64,000 nt of DNA from contig NZ_JBFAIU010000002.1 of NCBI RefSeq assembly GCF_040654855.1, positions 22,191-86,190 of the forward strand. The letters run 5' to 3'. This DNA comes from Asanoa sp040654855. GTDB taxonomy: Bacteria > Actinomycetota > Actinomycetes > Mycobacteriales > Micromonosporaceae. The position numbers and the translations under genes are program-made. The notes under the pieces are model-generated. The model made no database searches. It was not told where the DNA came from and saw nothing but the letters and a program-made list of their open reading frames with translations. Of the stretch, positions 26,338 to 35,312 are shown in pieces (within the stretch, counting starts at the first letter, position 1; the number at the start of each line of letters is the position of its first letter).

Positions 26338-28790
26338 GGAACCTGCTCGACGGCACCTGGACGCTGCGCGCCGGCGCCGGGCCCGTCCCGGCGGAGCTCG
26401 TCGACGACCTGCGCGCGGGCGTTCCCGCGACCGTGCCCGGCGTCGTGCACACCGACCTGCTGGCCGCCGGCCTGATCCCGGACCCGTTCGACGCCGCCAA
26501 CGAGCCGGCCCTCACCTGGATCGGCTGGACCGACTGGGAATACCGCCGGTCGTTCACGTTCGAACCGGGCGACCACGACCGGCACGACCTCGTCGCCGAG
26601 GGCCTCGACACGATCGCGACGATCTGGCTCAACGGGGTCGCGGTGGCGCGGACCGCCAACCACCACCGGACCTACCGCTTCGACATCGGCGGTCTGCTGC
26701 GGGCCGGCGCCAACGAGCTGCGGATCGAGTTCGCGTCGGCCGCGCGGTCGGCGCGTGAGGCCGCGGCGGAGGTCGGGCCACGGCCGCTGGTCGACCGCGC
26801 ACACCCGTTCAACGCGATCCGCAAGCCGGCCTACCACTTCGGTTGGGACTGGGGTCCGGAGATCGTCACGGCCGGGATCTGGCGGTCGATCGCGGTCGAG
26901 AGCTGGTCGGCGGCCCGGATCGCCGAGATGCGGCCGTTGACCTCGTACGCCTCCGGCGACGGCGGCGCGCTCGACCTGCACGTCGAGGTGGACACTGCCG
27001 CCGACGCCGCCGGTCTCGCGGTCCGGGCGCACGTCACCGGCCCCGGCGGGGTCGACGCCCAGGCGACGGCGGCGCTGACCGGCGGCCACCGCGTACACCT
27101 GCCGATGGCCGTTGCCGAAGCGCGGGCGTGGTGGCCGCGCAGCCACGGCGACCAGCCGCTCTACGACCTGGATGTCGAGCTCGTCGCGGCGGACGGTGCC
27201 GTGCTCGACCGGAGGGCGTCCCGGGTCGGGTTCCGCAGCGTCACTCTCGACACGACGCCCGACGAGGTCGGTACCCCGTTCCGGTTGGCGGTCAACGGCA
27301 GCGACGTCTACGTCCGCGGGGTCAACTGGATACCGGCCAGCTCCTACCTGCCCAGCATCACCGCGGCCGACCTCGACCGGGCCCTCGACGACGCGGTCGA
27401 GGCCAACGTCAACCTGGTGCGCGTCTGGGGTGGCGGCGTCTACGAGTCGGAGGACTTCTACGCCGCCTGCGACGCGAAGGGTCTGCTCGTCTGGCAGGAC
27501 TTCCTGCTCGCCTGCGCGGCCTACGCCGAAGACGAGCCGTTGGCCGGGGAGTTCGAGGCCGAGGCCCGCGAGGCGGTCGCCCGGCTGGCCGGGCACGCGA
27601 GCCTGGCACTGTTCAACGGTGGCAACGAGAACCTGTGGGGGTACGCGTCCTGGGGCTGGCGGGCGCAGCTGCGCGGCGCGACCTGGGGCGACGGCTACTA
27701 CACGGAGCTGTTCCCGCGGATCGTCGCCGAGCTGGCGCCTGGTACGCCCTACTCGCCCGGCAGCCCGTCGTCGATCGATCCCTACCTGCACCCCAACGAC
27801 GAGTCGAACGGGACCATGCACATCTGGGACGTGTGGAACACCGACGACTACAGCGTGTACGCCGCACACCGGCCGCGGTTCGTCGCCGAGTTCGGCTTCC
27901 AGGGCCCGCCGGCGATCTCGACCCTGCGCGCGGTGGTGCACGACGTCCCCGAGTCGCCGTACGGGCCGCAGATGCTGGTGCACCAGAAGGCCGTCGACGG
28001 CAACGGGAAGCTGGAACGCGGGCTCGGCGACCACCTGTTCATACCGGTCGAGTTCGTCGACTGGCACTGGGCCACGCAGCTCAACCAGGCCCGTGCGATC
28101 CGCTTCGGCATCACGCACTTCCGGTCGCTGTTCCCGCTCAACACCGGCGCCGTCCTGTGGCAGCTCAACGACTGCTGGCCGGTCGTGTCGTGGTCCGCGG
28201 TCGACGCACGCGGCATCCGCAAGCCGCTCTGGCACGCCCTGCGCGAGGTGTTCGCCGACCGCTTCGCGTCGGTCCGTCCGGGTGCGCTCACCGTCCACAA
28301 TGACCACGCACAGGCGTGGCGGACGACCGCGCACGCGGTTCGGATGACCCTCGACGGTAAGCCGCTCGCGTCCTGCACCGCGGAGCTGAGCGTGCCGCCG
28401 CGCGCGTCGGCCACCCTGGCGCTCGCCGCCGACGTGTTCGCCGCGGCCGACCCGGCCGACGAGCTCGTCGCCGTCAGCCTCGGCACGGGCGAACGGGCCG
28501 TCTGGTACTTCGTCGAGGACCCCATGCTCAACCTCGCCGCCGACGCCGTCGACGCGACGGTGCGGCCGGCCGGCGACGGCCACGACGTCGTGGTGCGGGC
28601 CGGCTCGTTGGTCAAGGACCTGACGCTGCTGGTCGACCACCTGCACCCGCACGCCCGCGTGGACAACGGCATGATGACGCTGCTGCCCGGCGAGGAGGTG
28701 ACCTTCCACGTCAGCACGCCGGAGCCGCTCGACACCGCGGCGCTGGTCACCCACCCGGTCCTGCGGACCGCCAACGACCTGGTCGCATAG
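26334..28790 (+). CDS. GH2 beta-mannosidase
   Basis: 818 residues with the GH2 order: jelly-roll sugar-binding domain (1-170), immunoglobulin-like domain (170-285), TIM barrel (285-600) and C-terminal sandwich. Acid/base Glu432 is in NGGNENLWG and nucleophile Glu519 in VAEFGFQG; NLVRVWGGGVYE and NDCWPVVSWSAVD are characteristic of the beta-mannosidase branch rather than beta-galactosidases. It releases mannose from beta-manno-oligosaccharides or the N-glycan core. GTG 26334 lies inside the TGA of the upstream glycosidase (GTGA), so the two are translationally coupled. No secretion signal; probably cytoplasmic. Confidence 0.92.
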   Translation: MRNLLDGTWTLRAGAGPVPAELVDDLRAGVPATVPGVVHTDLLAAGLIPDPFDAANEPALTWIGWTDWEYRRSFTFEPGDHDRHDLVAEGLDTIATIWLNGVAVARTANHHRTYRFDIGGLLRAGANELRIEFASAARSAREAAAEVGPRPLVDRAHPFNAIRKPAYHFGWDWGPEIVTAGIWRSIAVESWSAARIAEMRPLTSYASGDGGALDLHVEVDTAADAAGLAVRAHVTGPGGVDAQATAALTGGHRVHLPMAVAEARAWWPRSHGDQPLYDLDVELVAADGAVLDRRASRVGFRSVTLDTTPDEVGTPFRLAVNGSDVYVRGVNWIPASSYLPSITAADLDRALDDAVEANVNLVRVWGGGVYESEDFYAACDAKGLLVWQDFLLACAAYAEDEPLAGEFEAEAREAVARLAGHASLALFNGGNENLWGYASWGWRAQLRGATWGDGYYTELFPRIVAELAPGTPYSPGSPSSIDPYLHPNDESNGTMHIWDVWNTDDYSVYAAHRPRFVAEFGFQGPPAISTLRAVVHDVPESPYGPQMLVHQKAVDGNGKLERGLGDHLFIPVEFVDWHWATQLNQARAIRFGITHFRSLFPLNTGAVLWQLNDCWPVVSWSAVDARGIRKPLWHALREVFADRFASVRPGALTVHNDHAQAWRTTAHAVRMTLDGKPLASCTAELSVPPRASATLALAADVFAAADPADELVAVSLGTGERAVWYFVEDPMLNLAADAVDATVRPAGDGHDVVVRAGSLVKDLTLLVDHLHPHARVDNGMMTLLPGEEVTFHVSTPEPLDTAALVTHPVLRTANDLVA

Positions 28791-28799
28791 CCGGCATCG

Positions 28800-29178
28800 C
28801 TACGCCGTCGGCTGTTTCACCTCCACCGTGATGTCGTACTCCCCGACCATCGGTAGCGTCGTGACAGCCTGGTAGGTGCCTTTGCGGTTGCTCAGCTCGG
28901 CCATCGTGATCGGCCCTTGCCGGTGCGACATCGGCATCTCCACCATGTCGCTGTACGCCACCACCTGACCCATGGTGATGGGGTCGTGCGGCCGGCAGGC
29001 GAGGGGCCGCGCCCGGGCGGGTCACGATGAACGCGACGACCGCCAGCACCAGCGCGAGGCTCGAGCCGACCGCCATGCCCAGCACGAAGCCCTGCCGGTA
29101 GAGCCGGCTCTCGTGCGGCCCCGGCTGGCCGGTGCGCCGGGCGGTCCGGAACGGCCAGCCGACCAGCATTGCCCGCAT
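28800..29178 (-). pseudogene. YtkA/FixH-like membrane protein, frameshifted with internal loss
   Basis: The first half (from 29178) reads a basic N-terminus and one transmembrane helix, MAVGSSLALVLAVVAFIVTRP. At about 28975 the reading frame breaks; in another frame the sequence continues DPITMGQVVAYSDMVEMPMSHRQG and ends LPMVGEYDITVEVKQPTA, the typical close of a YtkA-like beta-sandwich (GxYxAxxxLPMxGxYxITVxV). The central strands of that domain are also missing. YtkA-like proteins are membrane-anchored and often linked to copper or cytochrome assembly. The gene appears inactive. Confidence 0.6.
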
Positions 29179-29285
29179 GCGCAGGGACGTCTTGTCCGCA
29201 GAGATGCAGGCTTTGTAAGGCGCCGACCGCTCGGTAAACGGTTCTCATGACGGGCATTCAGGTACTCCCAGCCCAGCGTTTGACG

Positions 29286-29306
29286 GCGGGGTTCCGCCCC
29301 GCTTTC
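29286..29306 (+). terminator. Terminator-like hairpin
   Basis: GCGGGG-TTCCG-CCCCGC followed by TTTCCC. A 6-bp GC stem with a short T run in the 290-bp gap before the methyltransferase. No adjacent plus-strand gene ends here, so its role is unclear. Confidence 0.35.
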
Positions 29307-29472
29307 CCGCTTAAGCCGGTCAACGTCATCGACAGCTGTTGGCGCCTCGTCGGTTCGAGGTCATTGCGAATGTCCGGTAACGATCGGCAGGTGGGCGAGC
29401 GGCTGCACCCTGCCGTGCCGGGCATCGAGAATTGGGTGCCTGCCGTAGGAGCTGCGCTCGTACTCTCTGCTG

Positions 29473-30276
29473 GTGAGCGATAGCAATGACTACGTGAGGT
29501 TGCGAGAGATCTTCAACGAGGACGCTGCACGGTATGACCGTGCACGCCCTCGATACCCAGTGCAGATGTTTGATGATCTCGCTGCGGCCGGGGTAGCGCC
29601 TGGGGCAAGGGTGCTGGAGATCGGCTGTGGCACTGGCCAGGCGACCGTGCCGTTGGCTGAGCGGGGCTACCGCATCGTGGCTGTCGAGTTGGGCACGGAG
29701 ATGGCGGCTGTGGCTCGGCGAAATCTTGCCGCGTTCGACGCGGTGGAGGTCGTTACGGCGGCGTTCGAGGAGTGGCCCTTGCCCGGTGAACCGTTCGACG
29801 TGGTGTTCTCCGCTACCGCGTTTCACTGGATCGACCCCGCGGTGCGGGTGTCGAAGTCTGCTGAAGCTTTGCGTCTCGGTGGCCTGCTGGCCACTGTGGG
29901 AACCCACCACATCGCTGGCGGTACCTGGACTGAGGCGTTTTTCGTTGAGATCCAGAAGTGCTACGAGCGCTTCGATCCGTCGACCCCACCGGGCCTGCGT
30001 CTTGAGACTGCTGGTGACATCGTCGAAGACGATCGGGAGCTCACCTCGTCGGGTCGATTCGGGCCTGCGGAGTTCTACCGATACGAGTGGGAGCTGCCGT
30101 ACTCGACAGCTGACTACCTGGATCTGCTGTTGACCTACTCCGGACACCGTGCCTTGCCGGACGTGCAACGGAGCGCACTGCTGAACTCCATCACGCGGCT
30201 GATCGACGCGGACTACGGGGGTCAAATTGTCAAGCGCTACCTGACTGAGCTGAGGATAGCCCAACGAGTCCGGTGA
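29473..30276 (+). CDS. Class I SAM-dependent methyltransferase, copy 1
   Basis: 267 residues, Methyltransf_11/25 type. SAM motif I is VLEIGCGTGQATVPLA (about residue 45), followed by the acidic Glu of VAVELGTEMA and motif IV PFDVVFSATAFHWIDP, typical of trans-aconitate/ubiquinone-type methyltransferases. Substrate unknown. The start is GTG 29473; no better codon exists. Base composition is somewhat lower in GC than the glycan locus (more A/T third positions), consistent with recent arrival. The stop abuts an IS256 remnant. Confidence 0.87.
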   Translation: MSDSNDYVRLREIFNEDAARYDRARPRYPVQMFDDLAAAGVAPGARVLEIGCGTGQATVPLAERGYRIVAVELGTEMAAVARRNLAAFDAVEVVTAAFEEWPLPGEPFDVVFSATAFHWIDPAVRVSKSAEALRLGGLLATVGTHHIAGGTWTEAFFVEIQKCYERFDPSTPPGLRLETAGDIVEDDRELTSSGRFGPAEFYRYEWELPYSTADYLDLLLTYSGHRALPDVQRSALLNSITRLIDADYGGQIVKRYLTELRIAQRVR

Positions 30277-30284
30277 AGCGCTTC

Positions 30285-30537
30285 GACCAGTGGCGGTTGG
30301 ATTCAGCCGCCCGCTCATCGCTGCGCTCGCCGCAGCCGGCGCCGCACAGCGACTCGACCTCAGCGGCCATCAACGCCTCGGCGAACGTCTTGACCATCGC
30401 CCGCAACAGATCGGGTGACGGACTCGATGTGCTCGCGCAGGAACGCGGCACCATCCACACTTACAGGTGCCGCTCCCACTCCTCTCATCCCGCCCAAAGT
30501 GGGCGAGTCGTACACCACCTCCGTGGACGTGACCTCA
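30285..30537 (-). mobile_element. IS256-family remnant: terminal repeat plus transposase N-terminus
   Basis: Minus-strand reading gives PDLLRAMVKTFAEALMAAEVES, then LCGAGCGERSDERAAESNRHW, the conserved N-terminal region of IS256 transposases. An upstream piece, FLREHIESV, lies in a different frame, so a frameshift is present. At about 30506-30537 the sequence GTCGTACACCACCTCCGTGG resembles the terminal inverted repeat of actinobacterial IS256 elements. The catalytic DDE part is absent. The element is an inactive stump abutting the methyltransferase stop. Confidence 0.65.
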
Positions 30538-30596
30538 TGGAGTGGTGCTGGCCGAGGAGCGAGCCGGACCAGGGGGGGTTGAGCTTCGCTGGCGGT

Positions 30597-32444
30597 CTAT
30601 TCGCAGGTGAAGCGGGGTTCCGCGGCGTAGGTCCAGGTGAACTTCTCCCGCTCGACCACCTTGCCGGCCTTCTTGAAGAGGCGGAACGCGTCCTGTGTGA
30701 AGCCAGGGATGCCGTTGGTCGCGATGCACGTCGGACTCTTTGGCAGCTTGATCACCTTCGGGCTGGTGATGTTGCGCCGCGGGCTGTACTCCGTGGTCAC
30801 GTCGTCCCAGACCTTGGTGCTGTACATGGACACGGTGATCGAGTTCTCGGTCCACGAGGTGTCGATGACGACGCCGTACTCCGTGTTGTTCCGGAACTTC
30901 AGGTCCAGGTCCGGCCAGAAGATCGTCGACTCGATGACCGCCGGATAGCGGTCGAAGTAGTACGAGTGCGGCTTGTGCTCGATGTCCTCGAGCCCCGCGT
31001 AGTACGCCGCGTTGAACAGGGTGGTCGTGAACTGCGATGTGCCACCGCCGACGCCCGGCACGAGCTTGCCGTCGAGAATGACCGGGGCGTCCTGGTAGCC
31101 CTGCTGGTAGCCGCGTTCACCGGTACGCCCGTTGAGTGAGAAGACCGCGCCGGGCTTGACGAGGGCGCCGTCGACCTCCTTCGCGGCCTGCACGATGTTC
31201 TGGCTGCGCGGTGCGGACAGGCCACCGGTGAACTTCGTGGTGAACGTCGAGACCCGTTCCTTGATGCCGAGCTTGGCGATGTCGGCCGCGGTCGTCGCCG
31301 GTTTCGCGGTCACCAGCTTGCCGGCGACCGTGCGTTCGCCGGTCTTCGGCAGCACGGCCAGGAGGTCGGCGGCCAGGGCTTCCGTGTCGACCTGGCGCCC
31401 GTCGGTCCCTTCGGTGACCCGCGGCTTGCCGCCGACGATGGCGACCTGTGCGTCCTTGGGCTTGATCTCGACCGCGGCGAGCGGGCCGGCGAGCGCGGCA
31501 CGCAGTTTCTTCACGTCCAGCATGGGCTCGATCCGGCCGGCCTTGTCAGCGGCCAGCCGCAGGCTCTTGGCGATTGCCGCCGATGCCACGGTCACCTCGC
31601 CCCGCTCGGTCGTGACCGTCACCGGTCCCGCCACCGCCGGCCGGGCGAACTCGGCGATCAGCCTGTCGACGTCCTCCTTCGTCGTGGCGGGATGGATCTC
31701 GACGATCGGGACATCCACCGGCGCGCCGGCGAGCCAGCCGGTGCGGAGCGCGCTCGCCGACCTCGCGGCGTCGAGACCACGCCCGGGCTGAGGGTAGTTC
31801 GCCTTGGGCGTGATGCCCGAGAAGGTGATCGACGGCAGCTTCATCGCCCGCGCGTCCCTGCCGAGCGCCTTGCCCAGCAGCTCGTGGAGCTTCTGTTCGT
31901 CGAGGGTGACGACCGGTTCTACGGCACGCGAGCCGAACAGGCGTCCGAGCGGGCCCGGACTGGTCTCGATCGCGGCGTCGACGGTCGCCTCGACGTCGAC
32001 CGCGAGATCGACGTGGGCCGGGGTGACTTCGGTGGCCTGGTCACCCAGTCGCACCGGCACCGGGGCGCCAAGCGTTCGCACCTTCCATGCGAGCCCGTTC
32101 CGCAATGCGGCGACCGCCTCGGAGCGGCTCTTGCCGCCAATGTCGACACCGAGCACCGAGGTGCCGCGCGAGACCTCGCCCGCGTACGCGTAGGCGCCCG
32201 CGCCGCCAATGGCACCGAGCACGGCGGCGGCGACCCCGCCGGCCATGAACAGCCGGCGTCGCGACGAGCGTGGCCGGCCGGGCTGCGCGGGAACAGCGTC
32301 CGGTACGTGCTGCGGTGCCGGTCCCGTCTGGACGGGAATGAACGGCTCGACCCGGCCCGGCGGCGTCAACGGCTGTAGGTCCGCCTGACGCGGCGCCGGG
32401 AACTGCACGGTCGGGGCGTCGTTGGCCTCCGGCTGCTTGCTCAC
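30597..32444 (-). CDS. VanW family protein with peptidoglycan-binding domains
   Basis: 615 residues. Cytoplasmic Pro-rich N-terminus (about 1-60), one membrane helix (FMAGGVAAAVLGAIGGAGAYAY), then two PG_binding_4-like domains (about 90-380) and the VanW domain (about 400-570). Hallmarks are KPGAVFSLNGRTGERG, PGVGGGTSQFTTTLFNAAYYAGL and HKPHSYYFDRYP. It is a cell-envelope protein of unproven biochemistry found widely in Gram-positive bacteria and named after a vancomycin-resistance accessory gene. By itself it does not indicate resistance. It stands alone; the 3' end is next to the IS256 stump. Confidence 0.9.
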   Translation of the reverse strand: MSKQPEANDAPTVQFPAPRQADLQPLTPPGRVEPFIPVQTGPAPQHVPDAVPAQPGRPRSSRRRLFMAGGVAAAVLGAIGGAGAYAYAGEVSRGTSVLGVDIGGKSRSEAVAALRNGLAWKVRTLGAPVPVRLGDQATEVTPAHVDLAVDVEATVDAAIETSPGPLGRLFGSRAVEPVVTLDEQKLHELLGKALGRDARAMKLPSITFSGITPKANYPQPGRGLDAARSASALRTGWLAGAPVDVPIVEIHPATTKEDVDRLIAEFARPAVAGPVTVTTERGEVTVASAAIAKSLRLAADKAGRIEPMLDVKKLRAALAGPLAAVEIKPKDAQVAIVGGKPRVTEGTDGRQVDTEALAADLLAVLPKTGERTVAGKLVTAKPATTAADIAKLGIKERVSTFTTKFTGGLSAPRSQNIVQAAKEVDGALVKPGAVFSLNGRTGERGYQQGYQDAPVILDGKLVPGVGGGTSQFTTTLFNAAYYAGLEDIEHKPHSYYFDRYPAVIESTIFWPDLDLKFRNNTEYGVVIDTSWTENSITVSMYSTKVWDDVTTEYSPRRNITSPKVIKLPKSPTCIATNGIPGFTQDAFRLFKKAGKVVEREKFTWTYAAEPRFTCE

Positions 32445-32833
32445 GTCAACTCCGGACTTCGGCGAGTCGACCGTCGGGCCGACGGGCGATCTGGTGACGC
32501 CCGCACGATGCTAGCGAGATTCGGTCAGAAGTTTGAACATCTCCCGCCAGCCCACCTTTCCTCGTTGCGATAGGTCCCTGGCGCAGCTTGTTCGACGAGC
32601 TTCGTCGTCAGGTGTGGGGAGTCCGTCCCCCACCACGTACTGGTGACGACCCAAACTCAGCCGGTTCCACCACCGTGAGAGATAGAACCTGCGTAGGTCT
32701 GCCACCGAGCGGGTGGGCCGTTTGAGGTGAATCTGCGTGGCTTGGAGCGGCAGGACGGAGCAGGTAAGCCGTAGACCAGTCGATAACCCGGATACTGTCG
32801 TCTCGTGAGGGTCGTCAGGCTGCGTGGTGTTCG
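32445..32833. other. Intergenic region, no convincing gene
   Basis: About 390 bp, AT-richer than average, between the divergent VanW and methyltransferase genes. A 64-codon frame on the minus strand (32511-32705) has no ribosome site or recognisable domain. It probably holds the promoters of both genes. Confidence 0.5.
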
Positions 32834-33592
32834 ATGTCGGCGACTGCCGCTATGACCTACGACGCGTTGATGGCGGCCGAGTATCGCACCGGCCGGCGGT
32901 TGAAGGCTGTCGATGTCGACCGGTGGATGTCGGTGGCTCGCCCGTACCTGCCCTCGGCAGATGGTCTTGTGCTTGACATCGGTGCCGGCACCGGACGGTT
33001 CACCGCGGCGCTGGCACAGGCTTGTGGAGCGGCGGTGATCGCGTGCGAGCCATCAGCCGCGATGCGTTCCGCGTGGTCAGTGCACCATCCGCAGGTCACA
33101 CTGGTTGCGGGGAACGCGGAGGCTCTGCCCTTCCGTGACAACGCTTTCGATGCGGTGTGGGCGTCCCAGGTGGTCCATCACGTGGGCGATCTCCCGGCGT
33201 TCGCCGCGAACCTTCGGCGCGTCCTGAGACCATCGGGGCACCTCCTGCTACGTGGAGGATTCGGGCCAGCGGACCGTCTGCCGCTGTTTGGCTACTTTCC
33301 GGACGCGTGGAAGCCGGGAGCTGCGGTGAGCCTGGCGCTGCCGGCCATTGCCGAGGTTCTCGCCTGTCACCGTGTCGCGCTTGTCGACCGGGTCCCGGTA
33401 ACGCAGGTTTTCGCCAGCACAGCGGCCGAACTCGTCGGCAAGGTCCGAACGCGATCATTGAGCAACCTCGCCGCTCTCACAGACGACCTCTTCGAGGAGG
33501 GCTGCTCCGCTCTGGAGCGTGACGCGACTATCGGCGCCATAACGTTCCCCGTCGTCGAGCACCTTGATCTCGTAGCTTTCCGCAGCGATTAA
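32834..33592 (+). CDS. Class I SAM-dependent methyltransferase, copy 2
   Basis: 252 residues. Motif I is VLDIGAGTGRFTAALA (about residue 45), followed by VIACEPSAAM, then the Methyltransf_11 motif AEALPFRDNAFDAVWASQVVHH and RVLRPSGHLLLRGGF. This is the ubiE/small-molecule methyltransferase type. Substrate unknown. ATG 32834 is the first start of the frame; ATG 32852 is possible. It is not close in sequence to the methyltransferase at 29473, although both sit in relic-rich DNA. Confidence 0.87.
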   Translation: MSATAAMTYDALMAAEYRTGRRLKAVDVDRWMSVARPYLPSADGLVLDIGAGTGRFTAALAQACGAAVIACEPSAAMRSAWSVHHPQVTLVAGNAEALPFRDNAFDAVWASQVVHHVGDLPAFAANLRRVLRPSGHLLLRGGFGPADRLPLFGYFPDAWKPGAAVSLALPAIAEVLACHRVALVDRVPVTQVFASTAAELVGKVRTRSLSNLAALTDDLFEEGCSALERDATIGAITFPVVEHLDLVAFRSD

Positions 33593-33692
33593 GACCACAT
33601 CCGCTTCTGCAGCCGATCATGCGCGACCTACGACCGCAGGCATCGCGTTTAGGGAACGCGACAGCCGGCCGTGATCGGGTCGTTGAGCTGAC

Positions 33693-34575
33693 GTGCGAGG
33701 AACCACGGCGTTCAACCGAATCCTGCAGCTGCCTGGCGCTTCGGTGCACACGGTGGCGTTCACTGATCAAGGCATCGTCATCGGGTTGCGTCGACGGCGG
33801 CGCCGGCTGCTCTGCCGGTGCGGGGCGAGAATGGCCGCTCCTTACGACTCTTCCCGGCGGCAGTGGCGGCATCTGGATTTCGGCGCCTGCCGGGTTTGGG
33901 TGAAGCCGACATCTATCGCGTCGACTGCCGCGCCTGCGGACGGGTCCGAACCGAACAGGTGCCCTGGGCTCGCCCCACTGCGCGGCACACCAGCGACTTC
34001 GAAAACATGGTCGCCTGGCTCGCTCAACGGATGGACAAGACCGGCATCAGCCGCCTGTTGCGCTGCTCGTGGGAAACCGTCGACGCCATCGTCACCCGCG
34101 TCGTCGCCGACCACATCGACGACGCCCGCCTGGGCCACCTCTATCGCATCGGCGTCGACGAGATCTCCTACAAACGCGGACACAAGTTCCTGACGATCGT
34201 CGTCGACCACGACACCGGCAACGTCGTCTGGGTCGGCAAACAACGCTCCAAAGCCGCCTTTGAACAGTTCTTCACCTCCCTCGGCTCCGACAGGGCCGCA
34301 GCGATCGAAGCGATCAGCCTCGACGGCAGCAGCATCTACCTGCCCGTCACCCGGGAACAAATCCCGCAGGCTCGGATCTGCCTCGACCCCTTCCACGTCA
34401 TCAAATGGACCAACGAAGTCGTCGAATCGGTCTACCGAGCCGAAGCACCCGCACCGGCCCCGGACTGCCCTCGCGCCGGGACTGGCGACGCACCCGGTTC
34501 GCGGTCCGCGCCGGCCGCGAACACCTCGACGAGCACCACCACCAGATCCTTGGCGCGCTGCGGCGTCACCGCTGA
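33693..34575 (+). pseudogene. ISL3-family transposase, two frameshifts and truncated
   Basis: Three frames are needed to read it. 33693-33905 gives FNRILQLPGASVHTVAFTDQ then RRRRRLLCRCGARMAAPYD and a zinc-finger-like region. The next frame gives CRACGRVRTEQVPWARP, NMVAWLAQRMDKTGISRLLR, IGVDEISYKRGHKFLTIVVD (DDE core) and CLDPFHVIKWTNEVVESVYR. After about 34460 a third frame gives RRDWRRTRFAVRAGREHLDE and ends with a TGA at 34575. These match ISL3 transposases in order, but the C-terminal third is gone, so it is inactive. Confidence 0.8.
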
Positions 34576-34948
34576 GGCCGCGTCGATTCGGGACCCGTCG
34601 ACTCCGAAGGGTGGGGGATTAGGGCGCGCGTCTGCTATCGATGGACCCGTGCCGAACCCTAGTCGCCACGGGCCGCGAGGACCGACGCAATTGTCTCCTC
34701 ACATGGTTATCAGATTTCAAACCTTGTCGGAGACAAGCGATTCTCCACCATCCGTTGATTCTCAAGCGCCACCAATCGACGCAACCCATTGATTGTCTAT
34801 CGGGATCGGCTCAGTCTCGATGAAGTACCGTGGCTCCCCACGGCCGGCAATGGGCACATCGAGGTAGGTCCGGTGTCCATCTGGTGGCGCCTTGGCTCTG
34901 CCCAGGCGCCACCGGCACCTCCGGCTTCACCGCGTCATCGCTTGGACG
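34576..34948. other. Intergenic region, no gene seen
   Basis: About 370 bp between the ISL3 and S9-peptidase relics, with AT-rich patches. No domain, ribosome site or clear repeat was recognised. Confidence 0.45.
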
Positions 34949-35083
34949 TCAAGATTCCGATCGCCGGCCCTGCCGCCCACGGTGCAGGGCGAGGTAGGCG
35001 ATCCGTGTGCCGTCCGGCGAGATCGTCGGAACGGCGAACCGCGGATCGGCGAAACCGACCTCGACCTCGATCAGATCCGGCAT
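34949..35083 (-). pseudogene. N-terminal stump of an S9 (prolyl oligopeptidase-like) peptidase
   Basis: From ATG 35083 the minus strand reads MPDLIEVEVGFADPRFAVPT then ISPDGTRIAYLALHRGR, the first propeller blade of S9 peptidases/TolB-like proteins (ADPxFxxPxISPDGxRIAYLA). After the next few residues the frame leaves the family and stops at 34949. Only about 35 of some 600 residues remain. Confidence 0.5.
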
Positions 35084-35105
35084 CGAGGCGTACGACGAAT
35101 GGCAG

Positions 35106-35312
35106 TCATCGGTGCTCCAGGCCCTCAGTCACCGCGGGGATGATCGCGGTGACGCGGATCTCCACACGCATGGCCGGCTCACCCAGGGCAACAACGGCGA
35201 CCTCGGTCCAGATGGGGGAGCGGTCGCCCATCCGTTTACGGAACTGTTCGACCATGACCGAGTTGTGAGCCTCGAAGTTCAATCCGACACCCTGTGGTTG
35301 GAACCCACTCAA
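35106..35312 (-). pseudogene. C-terminal half of a RidA/YjgF-like protein
   Basis: 68 codons from TTG 35312, whose bases overlap the stop of the SDR (TTGA). The text VMVEQFRKRMGDRSPIWTEV and ALGEPAMRVEIRVTAIIP matches the C-terminal half of Rid-family proteins, including the RVEIRVTA strand with the conserved Arg. The N-terminal 60-70 residues that complete the fold are absent. Rid proteins hydrolyse reactive enamines and imines. Overlap with the SDR stop may be accidental: the remnant lies just where the SDR homology ends. Confidence 0.5.

Noticed and set aside
32511..32705. 64-codon frame on the minus strand
   Set aside because: No ribosome site, no known domain, and placed in a divergent promoter region.
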